Below, piece by piece: positions 31,515 to 40,421 of a stretch of 54,793 nt of DNA. Position 1 is the first letter of the stretch. Every line of letters starts with the position of its first letter. A model generated the notes under the pieces. The model ran no database searches. It saw only the letters and a program-made list of their open reading frames with translations, and was not told where the DNA came from. Source of the DNA: an uncultured Prevotellaceae bacterium (GTDB lineage Bacteria > Bacteroidota > Bacteroidia > Bacteroidales > Bacteroidaceae); assembly GCA_946188345.1 (NCBI GenBank), contig CAMHUI010000015.1:1-54793 (forward strand). Direction: 5' to 3'. The position numbers and the translations under genes are program-made.

Positions 31515-32861
31515 ATGATTGACTCAAGTGTTTTCCAAGATAAGACTGCGGCTTACTACACGCTGGGCTGCAAGCTGAACTTCTCTGAGACATCCACTTT
31601 TGGCCGGATGTTGTCGGAGCTTGGCGTGCGAACTGCCGCTAAGGGTGAGCAGGCCGACATCTGCCTTGTCAACACCTGTTCCGTTACCGAGGTGGCCGAC
31701 CACAAGTGCCGACAGATTATCCACCGCATGGTGCGCGAACATCCGGGCGCCTTCGTCGTCGTGACGGGCTGCTATGCCCAGCTGGAGAGCGAGAAGGTGA
31801 GCAAGATTGAAGGAGTCGATCTCGTGTTGGGCAGCAACGAGAAGGCTGACCTTGTGCAATATCTCTCTGACGCCTGGTCGCGCAGGGGCACCGACGGGGA
31901 CAGCCTGCACGAGCATCATGCCGTAGCCACGACGCGCGACATCACCACTTTTGCCCCGTCGTGCTCGCGAGGCAACCGCACACGTTACTTCCTGAAGGTG
32001 CAAGACGGTTGCAACTATTTCTGTACTTACTGCACCATTCCCTTTGCCAGAGGCTTTTCCCGCAACCCTTCGATAGCTTCCCTTGTCAGTCAGGCCGAGC
32101 AGGCCGTGGCCGAGGGTGGCAAGGAGATTGTGTTGACGGGTGTCAACATCGGCGACTTTGGCCAGACCACCGGCGAGGCTTTCCTCGACCTGGTGAAAGC
32201 GCTTGATGGGGTAGAGGGTGTGAAGCGTTACCGCATCAGCAGCCTGGAGCCCAACCTCCTGACGGACGACCTCATTGAGTATTGTGCCCATAGTCGTGCC
32301 TTCATGCCGCACTTCCATATTCCCCTGCAGAGCGGCTCCGATGCAGTACTCAAGCTCATGCATCGCCGCTATGACAAGGCCCTCTTTGCCCACAAGATAG
32401 AACTCATCAAGCGTCGCATGCCCGATGCCTTCATCGGTGTCGACGTGATGGTGGGAACGCGCGGCGAAACCCCTGAATATTTTGAAGAGTGCTATGACTT
32501 CCTGCACAGTCTTGATGTCACCCAGCTGCACGTCTTCCCCTATAGCGAGCGCCCCGGAACGGCTGCCCTGAACATCCCCTATATCGTCAGCGAGCAGGAC
32601 AAGAAGCTGCGCTCCAAGCGTCTCCTCGACCTCTCCGACGTGAAGACGCACGACTTCTATGAACGCCATATCGGTCAGCAGGCTGAGGTGCTCTTCGAGA
32701 AAGCCACACGGGGAAGGGCCATGCACGGCTTTACCCGGAACTACATACGCGTGGAGCTGTCGCCAAGGGATGCCCGCGAGGATTACGACAACCAGCTGCT
32801 CACCGTCAGACTGACAGGCTTCAACCACGACGGGTCCGCGCTGAAGGGGGAGATTGTTTAA
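31515..32861 (+). CDS. mtaB: tRNA t6A37 methylthiotransferase MtaB
   Basis: This 448-residue radical-SAM enzyme converts t6A37 in ANN-decoding tRNAs to ms2t6A. An N-terminal MTTase domain carries three cluster cysteines (TLGCKLNFSE, VNTCSVTEVAD, VTGCYAQ). The radical-SAM cysteines are C166, C170 and C173 (GCNYFCTYC), with TGVNIGDFG and HIPLQSGSD downstream and a C-terminal TRAM-like region (GQQAEVLFEKATRGRAMHGFTRNYIRVEL). The start YYTLGCKLN type and the sequence between cysteines fit MtaB rather than MiaB or RimO. The GT2 gene follows after 62 bp. Confidence 0.95.
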   Translation: MIDSSVFQDKTAAYYTLGCKLNFSETSTFGRMLSELGVRTAAKGEQADICLVNTCSVTEVADHKCRQIIHRMVREHPGAFVVVTGCYAQLESEKVSKIEGVDLVLGSNEKADLVQYLSDAWSRRGTDGDSLHEHHAVATTRDITTFAPSCSRGNRTRYFLKVQDGCNYFCTYCTIPFARGFSRNPSIASLVSQAEQAVAEGGKEIVLTGVNIGDFGQTTGEAFLDLVKALDGVEGVKRYRISSLEPNLLTDDLIEYCAHSRAFMPHFHIPLQSGSDAVLKLMHRRYDKALFAHKIELIKRRMPDAFIGVDVMVGTRGETPEYFEECYDFLHSLDVTQLHVFPYSERPGTAALNIPYIVSEQDKKLRSKRLLDLSDVKTHDFYERHIGQQAEVLFEKATRGRAMHGFTRNYIRVELSPRDAREDYDNQLLTVRLTGFNHDGSALKGEIV

Positions 32862-32923
32862 AGATGGGCACCATGTGTTAAATGTTGAGAGTTGATTGCA
32901 TCGAATTTAGTGTTGAGTGAATT

Positions 32924-33925
32924 ATGAAAACAGCCATTGTCATACTGAACTGGAACGGGCAGGCCATGCTGGCCGAATATCTGCCTACGGTGTTGTCCTA
33001 TTCGCAGGACGATGCCGAAGTCATCGTTGCCGACAACGCCTCTACCGACGGCTCGCTGGCATGGCTGCACGAACACTATCCTCACGTGCGCATCATCCGT
33101 CTCGACCGTAACTACGGCTTTGCAGAGGGCTATAACAAGGCTCTGCATGAGGTCGAGGCCGACTACTACGTCTTGCTCAACAGCGATGTCCTCGTGACCC
33201 ACCACTGGCTCACCCCCCTTGTCGAATTCATGGACGCTCATCCCGACTGTGCCGCCGTTCAGCCCAAGCTGCGTGCCGTGGCCCGTCGCGAAGCCTTCGA
33301 ATATGCAGGCGCTGCTGGCGGATACCTTGACCGCTATGGCTACCCCTTCTGTAGGGGACGCGTGCTTGAGACGGTGGAAGACGATAACGGGCAGTACGAC
33401 TATCCCACGGAAGTGCACTGGACCACCGGGGCCTGCATGGTGGTGCGCTCCGCCGACTACTGGCTCGTGGGAGGTCTTGACGGCCGCTTCTTCGCCCATC
33501 AGGAGGAAATCGACTTCTGCTGGCGGCTGCGCCGACAGGGACGCAGGCTGTTCTGCATACCCGACAGCATCGTTTATCACGTGGGAGGCGGAACCCTGCC
33601 GAAGGGCAACCCGAGGAAGACCTTCCTCAACTTCCGCAACAATCTCACAATGCTCTACAAGAACCTGCCCGAGGACGAGTTGCGCCACGTCCTCCGAGTG
33701 CGTTTCTGGCTCGACTGGCTGGCAGCCTTCGAAACGCTCCTGCTTCATGGCAAGTGGCAGGACTTCCGAGCCATCTTCCAGGCCCGGCTGGCCTTCCGCC
33801 GTTGGAGAAAGGATTTCCGCCAGACGGCACCGCAAGGCACTGCTTCCGCTCCGCTGAAACCCTATGTCATCCTCTGGCGCTACTATGCCAAGCGCCAACG
33901 GACCTTCAGCGACATGGAAAAGTGA
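32924..33925 (+). CDS. Glycosyltransferase family 2 protein
   Basis: The 333-residue protein has the GT-A motifs of the rhamnosyltransferase-like GT2 group: AIVILNWNGQAML at the N-terminus, VIVADNASTDGS, NYGFAEGYNKAL, YYVLLNSDVLV (the DxD region) and TTGACMVVRSADYWLVGGLDGRFFAHQEEIDFCWRLRRQG, followed by a helical C-terminal region. It is cytosolic or membrane-associated and adds a sugar to an envelope glycan. The sugar and acceptor are unknown, as no other glycan genes are adjacent. It lies 62 bp after mtaB. Confidence 0.92.
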   Translation: MKTAIVILNWNGQAMLAEYLPTVLSYSQDDAEVIVADNASTDGSLAWLHEHYPHVRIIRLDRNYGFAEGYNKALHEVEADYYVLLNSDVLVTHHWLTPLVEFMDAHPDCAAVQPKLRAVARREAFEYAGAAGGYLDRYGYPFCRGRVLETVEDDNGQYDYPTEVHWTTGACMVVRSADYWLVGGLDGRFFAHQEEIDFCWRLRRQGRRLFCIPDSIVYHVGGGTLPKGNPRKTFLNFRNNLTMLYKNLPEDELRHVLRVRFWLDWLAAFETLLLHGKWQDFRAIFQARLAFRRWRKDFRQTAPQGTASAPLKPYVILWRYYAKRQRTFSDMEK

Positions 33926-34007
33926 AAAAAAATATTCAGCTTTTTTTCAATAATTTAAACTTAAAATGAGGTTTTTTACCCTTATTTTAAACTTTTTTGT
34001 CATTTTC

Positions 34008-34039
34008 TTTGCATTTCAAAATGTTTTTTAGTAATTTTG
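34008..34039 (+). promoter_or_regulatory. Promoter for gldB
   Basis: TTTG (34008-34011), a 20-bp spacer and TAATTTTG (34032-34039) match the consensus. The TTG start codon is 28 bp downstream. Confidence 0.8.
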
Positions 34040-34067
34040 CGGTCGAAATCATTAAGAAATTTTAATT

Positions 34068-34859
34068 TTGAAAGCGACTCACTACATCTGGTTGATTGTG
34101 GCCTCGCTGCTCCTCGCCTCCTGCGAGTGGCATCTGAAGCCCTTCGAAGAGGATGGTACGGCCGAAGGCTATACCCTCCACCGCTATGACGTGGTCGAGA
34201 GCCGCTACCTCACTACCGGTGATTTCTCCGCCCTGCAGCAGATGAACACCCGCTATGCCATGCCCACCCGCGTGCTCATTGAAGATGTCCTGCAGCTCGG
34301 AACCGTCGACGATGCCGAGACCAACAGCCGTCTGCTGGCCTTCTTCCAGGACTCCTTGCTGCAGACCATCGTCAGCGACGTCGAGCACATCTACACCTCC
34401 ACCGACGACGTCGAGGCCCATCTTCAGCGTGCCTTTGCCCGCCTTGCCAAGCTCTTGCCCGACAGCGTGGCCTTCAGTCCGCCTCTGCTCTACACGCAGA
34501 TAGGAGCCCTCAATCAGAGCATCATCGTGGGAGAAGGAATACTGGGCATCTCGCTCGACAAATATCTCGGCGCCGACTATCCCGCCTATCAGCACTTCTA
34601 TACCGAACATCAGCGACAGACCCTCACGCGGGAATACATCGTGCCCGACTGCATGGTGTTCTACCTTCTGAGCCACTATCCGCTGGCCGACTTCGAGAAC
34701 CGCAGCCAAGCCGACCGTGAAAGCCACATGGGCCGAATCATGTACGCCGCCAACCAGCTACTCGACAAGCCCTTCTTCCACACACCCCACGTGGAAGCCG
34801 CCGAGGAATATGCCGCCAAGCATCGCCTCAACCCCATCCAACTCCTTACCGCAGAGTAG
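34068..34859 (+). CDS. gldB: GldB-like lipoprotein (TTG start)
   Basis: This 263-residue lipoprotein has lipobox LASC in KATHYIWLIVASLLLASCEWH. The family core is LYTQIGALNQSIIVGEGILGISLDKYLGADYPAYQ and YIVPDCMVFYLLSHYPLADFE. It fits GldB, a lipoprotein needed for gliding in flavobacteria but also present in non-gliding Bacteroidetes, where its role is unclear; no other gld genes are here. The start is TTG at 34068, the only nearby start that yields an intact lipoprotein signal. It follows a strong promoter. Confidence 0.85.
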   Translation: MKATHYIWLIVASLLLASCEWHLKPFEEDGTAEGYTLHRYDVVESRYLTTGDFSALQQMNTRYAMPTRVLIEDVLQLGTVDDAETNSRLLAFFQDSLLQTIVSDVEHIYTSTDDVEAHLQRAFARLAKLLPDSVAFSPPLLYTQIGALNQSIIVGEGILGISLDKYLGADYPAYQHFYTEHQRQTLTREYIVPDCMVFYLLSHYPLADFENRSQADRESHMGRIMYAANQLLDKPFFHTPHVEAAEEYAAKHRLNPIQLLTAE

Positions 34860-34938
34860 CCCTTCATAGCTACTTTCGTACCCCCTTTCTCCTGCTTCTC
34901 TAAGTAATTGTATATCAATTCCTAATAAATCGCAAAGT

Positions 34939-34997
34939 AAAATAGCCTATTTTGGTCAGTAAAATAGCCTATTTTACTCAGCAAAATAGCCTATTTT
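34939..34997. repeat. 22-bp-period array of near-palindromes (3 units)
   Basis: AAAATAGCCTATTTT starts at 34939, 34961 and 34983, exactly 22 bp apart, with 7-nt spacers (GGTCAGT, ACTCAGC). This is the same family as 1211-1291. It lies 80 bp after gldB. The motif AAAGTCTCAATGAAA follows at 35016-35030, as it does after the first array. The array is preceded by GCAAAGT, as AAAGT precedes the first. Confidence 0.85.
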
Positions 34998-35000
34998 AGT

Positions 35001-35104
35001 CAGAGATTTGGTACAAAAGTCTCAATGAAAGCTTACCTGTCGTTTTCTGATAGGTAAGAAAGCTCATTGCGAAAGCCTGCCTATCTCTTTCAGAACGCTT
35101 GCCA
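35001..35104 (+). repeat. Probable truncated third copy of the 430-bp element
   Basis: TTGGTACAAAAGTCTCAATGAAAG followed by a hairpin (TTACCTGTC/GATAGGTAA, with G-U) parallels the part of copy B that reads TACCAAAAGTCTGAACGAAAGC followed by ACCTTTCG/CGAAAGGT. A CTATCTCTTTCA block also corresponds to CTATCTTTCTCA. The similarity is patchy and limited to about 100 bp, so this is tentative. The rest of the gap 35105-35273 contains only the DPP-IV promoter. Confidence 0.45.
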
Positions 35105-35213
35105 ATCATGGGGAAGTAACGTTTCTTGGACGGACATTCTTCTGCTAAACCTCTGACTTTTGGTTGGCTAAGTTCGCTCTGCAATACAAAAAAGCAAAAA
35201 AATTTTTCCTTTA

Positions 35214-35245
35214 TTTGTTTTTGTGCCCGCTTATTTGTAACTTTG
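35214..35245 (+). promoter_or_regulatory. Promoter for DPP-IV-like gene
   Basis: TTTG (35214-35217), a 20-bp spacer and TAACTTTG (35238-35245) are a perfect match. The start codon is 28 bp downstream. Confidence 0.85.
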
Positions 35246-35273
35246 CGGTGAAAAGAGCAAAATGTAAACTACA

Positions 35274-37475
35274 ATGAAAAGAATTCTACTACTAATGTTG
35301 TCGGCCCTGGTGCTGACGACATCCAGTGCCCAGCGGCAGCTCACCCTGCAGGATGTGGCACAAGGTGCTTTCTCCGCCCGCGGGCCTGTCGGCATGACAC
35401 CCGTCAGCGGCACTGACGAGTATCTGCAACTCAGCGACAACGGCCGCCAGGTCATCCGCTACTCCTTCCGTACAGGAAAGCCCGTAGCCGTAGTCTTTGA
35501 CATGGACAAGACCATCGGCGAGAAGATTGATGGCTTCGACGGCTTTGAACTCTCGCCCGACGGCACCCATATGCTCATCCGCACCAACAGCGAACGCATA
35601 TACCGGCGCTCCCTGCGTGCCGACTATTATATCTATACCATCCAGTCGACACACCTCAGCCGACTCTCCGACGGCGGCAAGCAGCAGGTGCCCGTGTGGA
35701 GTCCCGACGGCAGGCAGATAGCCTTCGTGAGAGACAACAACATCTTCCTCGTGAAGCTGCTCTACGACAATGCCGAGAGTCAGGTGACGAAGGACGGAAA
35801 GTTCAACGAGATAATCAACGGTATCCCCGACTGGGTCTATGAGGAAGAGTTCAGCTTCGACCGCGCCCTGACGTTCACGGCCGACGGCCGGATGCTCTGT
35901 TGGGTGAAGTGGGACGAGCGCAACGTGCGCACCTATGGCCTGCAGATGTTCCGCGGCATGAAGCCCATGCTCATGCAGAACGACGACTACCCCGGCATGT
36001 ATGCCTATAAATACCCGAAAGCCGGCCAGGAGAACTCGAAGGTCAGCGTTTGGAGCTACGACATCCAGTCGCACAAGGCGCTGCAGCTGCAGGTGCCCGT
36101 GCCCGACGAAGGCTATATTCCGAGACTGAAGGCTACGACGGATGCCGAGAAAGTCATCGTCTACACCCTGAACCGCCACCAGGACGAGCTGCGACTCTAC
36201 GGAGTCAATCCACGCTCGACCGTGGCCCAGCTGCTCATAGAGGACAAGGTAAAGCCCTATGTCAGGGAAGCCGAGGTCACCGACATCATGGTGGGGCAGC
36301 AGAGCATCCTCGTGCCCAGCGACCGCTCGGGATTTATGAACCTCTACGTCTATAACCTGAACGGCCAACTGATGCGCACGGTCACCAACAGCAACTTCGA
36401 CGTGACGGCTGTCTATGGCTACGACGAGGCTACGGGCGATGTCTACTATCAGGCAGCAGCCCTGAACGCCCACGACCGGCAGGTGTTCGTCAGCCACAAG
36501 AACGGCAAGACCGACCGGCTGACCTCGCAGGAGGGTTGGAACGGAGCCGTCTTCTCGGGCGACTACCGCTACTTCGTCAACACCTGGAGCAACCTGAATA
36601 CGCCACCCGTCATCACCGTCTGCGACAATCACGGCCGACAGCTCTCCACCCTTGAGGACAATCAGGCCCTGCGCCAGCGCGTCGCCGCCTATGGCGTGGC
36701 GCCGAAAGAGATGTTCTCGTTTACTACCTCTGAAGGTGTCCAGCTGGACGGATGGATGGTGAAGCCCGCCAACTTCTCGCCGTCGGTGAAGTACCCCGTC
36801 ATCATGCACCAGTATAGCGGCCCCGGCAGCCAGCAGGTCGTCGACTCATGGAGCGCAGGCTCTATGGGCTCGGGAGCCGTCTTCGACTACTATCTGGCCC
36901 AGCTGGGCTTCATCGTCGTCACCGTCGACGGCCGCGGCACTGGAGCAAGAGGCTCGGAATTTGAGAAGTGCACCTACCTGAGGCTGGGCGACTATGAGTC
37001 GAAAGACCAGGTCGAGGCAGCCCTCTGGCTCGGACAGCAGCCCTACGTCGACAAGAACCGCATCGGCATCTGGGGGTGGAGCTACGGAGGATTCAACACG
37101 CTGATGAGCATGAGCGAAGGCAGGGAAGTCTTCAGGGCAGGAGTGGCTGTGGCTCCGCCAACCAACTGGAAGTTCTACGACTCCGTCTACACCGAGCGCT
37201 TCATGCGCACACCGAAGGAGAACCCTGAGGGCTATGCCGTGAACCCCATCGAGCGGGCACCGAAACTGCATGGAGCACTACTCATCTGCCACGGACTCGC
37301 CGACGACAACGTCCATCCCCAGAACACCTTCGAATACTCTGAAGCTCTCGTCCAGGCCGACAAAGACTTCCGCGAGCTCATCTATACCAACCGCAACCAT
37401 AGCATCTACGGAGGAAACACAAGGATGCACCTGATGCGCCAGATTGTTAACTTCTTCACAACAGAACTCAAATAA
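35274..37475 (+). CDS. S9-family peptidase, dipeptidyl peptidase IV type
   Basis: The 733-residue exported protein has a signal peptide (MKRILLLMLSALVLTTSSAQ), an eight-bladed beta-propeller domain and a C-terminal alpha/beta-hydrolase domain. Catalytic Ser603 lies in GWSYGG, Asp678 in LADDN and His709 in NRNHS; the Ser-Asp spacing equals that of Porphyromonas DPP-IV. The substrate-anchoring Glu residues are in PDWVYEEEF (residues 190-192). DPP-IV removes X-Pro dipeptides from peptides in the periplasm or at the surface, fitting peptide nutrition. The PqqD-like gene follows after 9 bp. Confidence 0.94.
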   Translation: MKRILLLMLSALVLTTSSAQRQLTLQDVAQGAFSARGPVGMTPVSGTDEYLQLSDNGRQVIRYSFRTGKPVAVVFDMDKTIGEKIDGFDGFELSPDGTHMLIRTNSERIYRRSLRADYYIYTIQSTHLSRLSDGGKQQVPVWSPDGRQIAFVRDNNIFLVKLLYDNAESQVTKDGKFNEIINGIPDWVYEEEFSFDRALTFTADGRMLCWVKWDERNVRTYGLQMFRGMKPMLMQNDDYPGMYAYKYPKAGQENSKVSVWSYDIQSHKALQLQVPVPDEGYIPRLKATTDAEKVIVYTLNRHQDELRLYGVNPRSTVAQLLIEDKVKPYVREAEVTDIMVGQQSILVPSDRSGFMNLYVYNLNGQLMRTVTNSNFDVTAVYGYDEATGDVYYQAAALNAHDRQVFVSHKNGKTDRLTSQEGWNGAVFSGDYRYFVNTWSNLNTPPVITVCDNHGRQLSTLEDNQALRQRVAAYGVAPKEMFSFTTSEGVQLDGWMVKPANFSPSVKYPVIMHQYSGPGSQQVVDSWSAGSMGSGAVFDYYLAQLGFIVVTVDGRGTGARGSEFEKCTYLRLGDYESKDQVEAALWLGQQPYVDKNRIGIWGWSYGGFNTLMSMSEGREVFRAGVAVAPPTNWKFYDSVYTERFMRTPKENPEGYAVNPIERAPKLHGALLICHGLADDNVHPQNTFEYSEALVQADKDFRELIYTNRNHSIYGGNTRMHLMRQIVNFFTTELK

Positions 37476-37484
37476 ACAAACAAT

Positions 37485-37754
37485 ATGAAAGTAAAGAAAG
37501 GATTCCATCTTCGCAAGGTGTGCGGAGAGAATATCATGGTGGCTGAAGGCATGGAGAATATCGACTTCAGCAACATCATCAGCATGAACGACAGTGCTGC
37601 CTATCTCTGGCAGAGCATCGAGCAGCAGCCCGACTTCACGGCAGAAACCCTGGCAGGCCTGCTGGTAGAAGAGTATGAGGTAGACGAGGAGAGAGCTCTT
37701 CGCGATGCCAACACTCTCATCCGGCAGTGGCAGGAAGCCGGCATCATCGAATAA
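37485..37754 (+). CDS. PqqD-like small protein
   Basis: The 89-residue protein fits the PqqD family: an N-terminal beta-strand region (FHLRKVCGENIMVAEG), the core FSNIISMNDSAAYLWQSIEQQPDFTAETLAGLLVEEYEVDEERALRDANTLIRQW and an acidic tail. PqqD domains bind RiPP precursor peptides for a partner radical-SAM enzyme. No precursor or maturase is visible nearby. Stand-alone PqqD-like proteins are frequent in Bacteroidetes; function is unknown. It is 9 bp after the DPP-IV gene and shares its terminator. Confidence 0.75.
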   Translation: MKVKKGFHLRKVCGENIMVAEGMENIDFSNIISMNDSAAYLWQSIEQQPDFTAETLAGLLVEEYEVDEERALRDANTLIRQWQEAGIIE

Positions 37755-37782
37755 TACCAGGTCGAAGCCACACCAAGTAAAA

Positions 37783-37825
37783 TCAAAAGCGGTCAGCAAT
37801 GGAATTCCATCGCTGACCGCTTTTT
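37783..37825. terminator. Strong bidirectional terminator between pqqD-like and pyrF
   Basis: AAAGCGGTCAGC pairs with GCTGACCGCTTT, and the loop region ATGGAATTCCAT is itself palindromic, so the stem can extend. T-runs are present on both sides (TTTTTG on plus, CTTTTGATTTT on minus). Confidence 0.9.
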
Positions 37826-37866
37826 GTCATCTTGAAATGTCCTAAAGACGATTTCTCTGAATAGGG

Positions 37867-38691
37867 TTAGAGAATCTTCTTGAGTTCTTCAGCCATCTGC
37901 TGCTGCAGCTCGCGGGCTTTGTTGGCAGCGCGTTCGGCAAAGGTCTCGTCGTTGCCGGCATAGATGATGCCGCGTGAGGAGTTGACCAGCAGGCCACAGT
38001 CTTTCGTCATGCCGTAGCGGCACACCTCCTCAAGCGAACCGCCCTGGGCACCGACACCAGGAACCAGCAGGAAGTGGTCGGGGGCATAGCGTCGGATGTC
38101 TTCAAACTGCTTGCCCTGCGTGGCTCCGACGACGAACATGAGGTTGTCGATAGTTCCCCACTGCTGGGCTTTGTTCAGCACGGTTTCGAAAAGGCGGTAG
38201 CCGAACTTGTCCTCGATGAGCTGGAAATCGTGACTGCCAGGGTTGCTGGTGAGGGCCAGCACAATAGCCCACTTGCCGTCGTACTGCAGGAAGGGCTTCA
38301 CAGAGTCTTCGCCCATGTAGGGAGCCACGGTGAGGGCATCGACGTCGTACTCCTGGAAGAAGGTGCGGGCATACATCTCGGCAGTATTGCCGATATCGCC
38401 GCGCTTGGCATCGGCGATGATGAGATGGTGGGGATGATTTTCCTTGATATACTGCACGGTCTTCTTGAAAGCTGTCATGCCGTGGATGCCGTGGGCTTCA
38501 TAGAAAGCAAGATTTGGCTTAAAGGCCACGCAGTAGGGAGCGGTGGCATCGATAATCTGGCGGTTGAACTCGAACAGCGGGTCGTGCATGTCGAGCAGGT
38601 GAAGAGGAATCTTCTTGGCATCGGTGTCGAGGCCTACGCAAAGGAAGGACTTCTTCGCGAAAATCTGTTGGATGAGTTCTTTTCTTGTCAT
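37867..38691 (-). CDS. pyrF: Orotidine 5'-phosphate decarboxylase (type 2)
   Basis: This 274-residue enzyme makes UMP from OMP. It is the longer type-2 form with [29 protein letters not shown], the catalytic [23 protein letters not shown] and [17 protein letters not shown] near the phosphate-binding site. Start ATG 38691 gives the conserved [17 protein letters not shown]; upstream codons to 38778 would overlap the DUF4153 gene. It ends the phoH-to-pyrF cluster 8 bp after DUF4153. Confidence 0.95.
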   Translation of the reverse strand: MTRKELIQQIFAKKSFLCVGLDTDAKKIPLHLLDMHDPLFEFNRQIIDATAPYCVAFKPNLAFYEAHGIHGMTAFKKTVQYIKENHPHHLIIADAKRGDIGNTAEMYARTFFQEYDVDALTVAPYMGEDSVKPFLQYDGKWAIVLALTSNPGSHDFQLIEDKFGYRLFETVLNKAQQWGTIDNLMFVVGATQGKQFEDIRRYAPDHFLLVPGVGAQGGSLEEVCRYGMTKDCGLLVNSSRGIIYAGNDETFAERAANKARELQQQMAEELKKIL

Positions 38692-38699
38692 AATTCGTT

Positions 38700-40388
38700 T
38701 TATTTTGTGAAAAGATAGCCATTGATGTATAAAGAACCAGGAAGAGAACCGGAGAAATAGGTCATGGCAAAGACACACTTTTCCTGCTTCGTCCGAAGAA
38801 GTACGGGGCGACTCATTTTCTTGCTGTAGGACTTCAGTTCGTTGATGTCGACAAGAAGAGTGTCGATGTCCTCTCCATCCTTTGTTACTGGCAATTCAAC
38901 TTGTTTCTGGTTTTTGTCAATATCTATATTGAGATGATATTCCTCCAATTGTTTAAACCCTTGGGGAATGTCCAGGACAATCTCATCTGCATGGTTATAG
39001 ATGGTCGTGGACTTTGCGTCGTCTTCGGCTGTGTCTTCCTTTTTAGTGTATTGTCCAAACAGGATGCCCCCTTCGTTCTGATTGACGACAGATTCGATGC
39101 TCTCGCTGTTGAAAATAGACTCAACGTACTGGAGCTTTGAACTGATTGCCGAGGCCTGCTTTTGTGGGAGCCTGCTCATAAGCGCCTCATAAGCATTGGC
39201 ATTGAGCGGCATTGCTGCGCCTGAAGAACTGATCATGTGCCTAACCTCACGAAGCAACTGCCAACGGGTGAAACTTGAGAAATTAATGGGCAATGCGGAT
39301 GTGAGCAGGAACAGCGCGGCAAAGGAGATGCTCAGCCAGTGGATGCGTCGGGCACGAGTGAGATAAAGTCCCAGGCATACAGCATAGAACCAAAGATTGA
39401 GTGTGATGAGATAGAGACGCGGGATGGTGATGCCGTAATCGTTGAGACGTCGGATGATGCCAATGGTCATAAGCAGGAGCAGCGGCATGAGTATGAGCGG
39501 CAACAGACGTGCTATCTTCTCATCAGAGGGACGCCCTTGAGACTTGCGGATGGGATAAAGGCCAATCTCGATGGCGATGCATCCAGCCATGGATGCGATG
39601 ACAAGCCAGGAAACATAGCCGTTGGGTAATTCCCATTGCACTAGAATTCGGATGGCGTATGCGAATAGTACCAGCACATAGAGTCCTTCAAGGGGAACGA
39701 AGATGTATCGCATGACGTTGCCATGGAATGTGGAACGCAAGGGCGTCCTGTCATGCTTGGCCTCTCCATCGGGTATGCGTCCTAAGAAAAGGAGGGTGGG
39801 CAGATACAGCGCAAAAAGTACGCCTGTTGTCACATACCATTTCCAACTGAGACTTACGGAGAAAAGCCAGTTAAGGGAGGTCAGCAATAGGCTGAGTCCT
39901 CCCCATAGAACTAACCCAATGAGCCCGCACAAGACAAAGTTCAAAAGGAGGCGTAGGGCAAAGTTCCATGAGGCAATGTCGTCCTGTTCCCTGCGGAAGG
40001 AAAGCAAAAAGACGGTAAGAATCAGGGTTAGCAGAATGGATGCATGCATCAGAAACGTCTCAGTCTGTTGGTCTTCACCGAAACGGATGGCATAGAGATA
40101 GATGGTGTCGGCAAGCAGAAGGGCGTAGGCTCCAATCTGTATGGCGTAGGTCTTCTTTCCTGCTTTCACTTCTTCACTCCATAGGGCGAGTGTGAGCGAA
40201 AGTACAAGTCCTACGGACAGAAAATATCCAACAGCACTGGTCAGACGGTCATTGGATGGTTCTACGATGGTGATGAATGTCAGGAAGAGTGCCAGAGCCG
40301 TGGCGAAACCCAACGGTGCAGGGAATCGCTTGGCGCACTTGTGCGGAGCGCTCGACAGGGTTTCGACGATGTTGCAGGGGATTGCCAT
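38700..40388 (-). CDS. DUF4153 multi-spanning membrane protein
   Basis: The 562-residue protein has about nine to ten hydrophobic segments in its first 370 residues, such as [34 protein letters not shown] and [19 protein letters not shown] soluble C-terminal part with [19 protein letters not shown] follows. Architecture and the conserved end of the membrane part ([18 protein letters not shown]) match DUF4153. Function is unknown. The start is ATG 40388; the region around it is duplicated (see the repeat at 40386-40416). The local sequence seems slightly more A/T-rich than neighbouring genes. Confidence 0.8.
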   Translation of the reverse strand: MAIPCNIVETLSSAPHKCAKRFPAPLGFATALALFLTFITIVEPSNDRLTSAVGYFLSVGLVLSLTLALWSEEVKAGKKTYAIQIGAYALLLADTIYLYAIRFGEDQQTETFLMHASILLTLILTVFLLSFRREQDDIASWNFALRLLLNFVLCGLIGLVLWGGLSLLLTSLNWLFSVSLSWKWYVTTGVLFALYLPTLLFLGRIPDGEAKHDRTPLRSTFHGNVMRYIFVPLEGLYVLVLFAYAIRILVQWELPNGYVSWLVIASMAGCIAIEIGLYPIRKSQGRPSDEKIARLLPLILMPLLLLMTIGIIRRLNDYGITIPRLYLITLNLWFYAVCLGLYLTRARRIHWLSISFAALFLLTSALPINFSSFTRWQLLREVRHMISSSGAAMPLNANAYEALMSRLPQKQASAISSKLQYVESIFNSESIESVVNQNEGGILFGQYTKKEDTAEDDAKSTTIYNHADEIVLDIPQGFKQLEEYHLNIDIDKNQKQVELPVTKDGEDIDTLLVDINELKSYSKKMSRPVLLRTKQEKCVFAMTYFSGSLPGSLYINGYLFTK

Positions 40389-40416
40389 TTTCAACTACTT
40401 CATTTTTCAACTACTT
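40386..40416. repeat. Tandem duplication over the DUF4153 start region
   Basis: CATTTTCAACTACTT (40386-40400) is followed by CATTTTTCAACTACTT (40401-40416). On the minus strand this yields two ATGs: the outer one (40403) reads Met-Lys-stop in the same frame, and the inner one (40388) opens DUF4153. The first unit thus forms a two-codon upstream frame. Confidence 0.75.
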
Positions 40417-40421
40417 AGTAT

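Noticed and set aside
31524..32828. 434-codon open frame opposite mtaB
   Set aside because: It is antisense to a gene with all radical-SAM motifs and has no signature of its own.
35292..36809. 505-codon open frame opposite the DPP-IV gene
   Set aside because: It is an antisense shadow of a gene with intact catalytic residues; high GC at third positions keeps the opposite frame open.
37485..37754. A RiPP biosynthesis locus around the PqqD-like gene
   Set aside because: No precursor peptide, radical-SAM maturase or transporter is adjacent; the neighbours are DPP-IV and pyrF.
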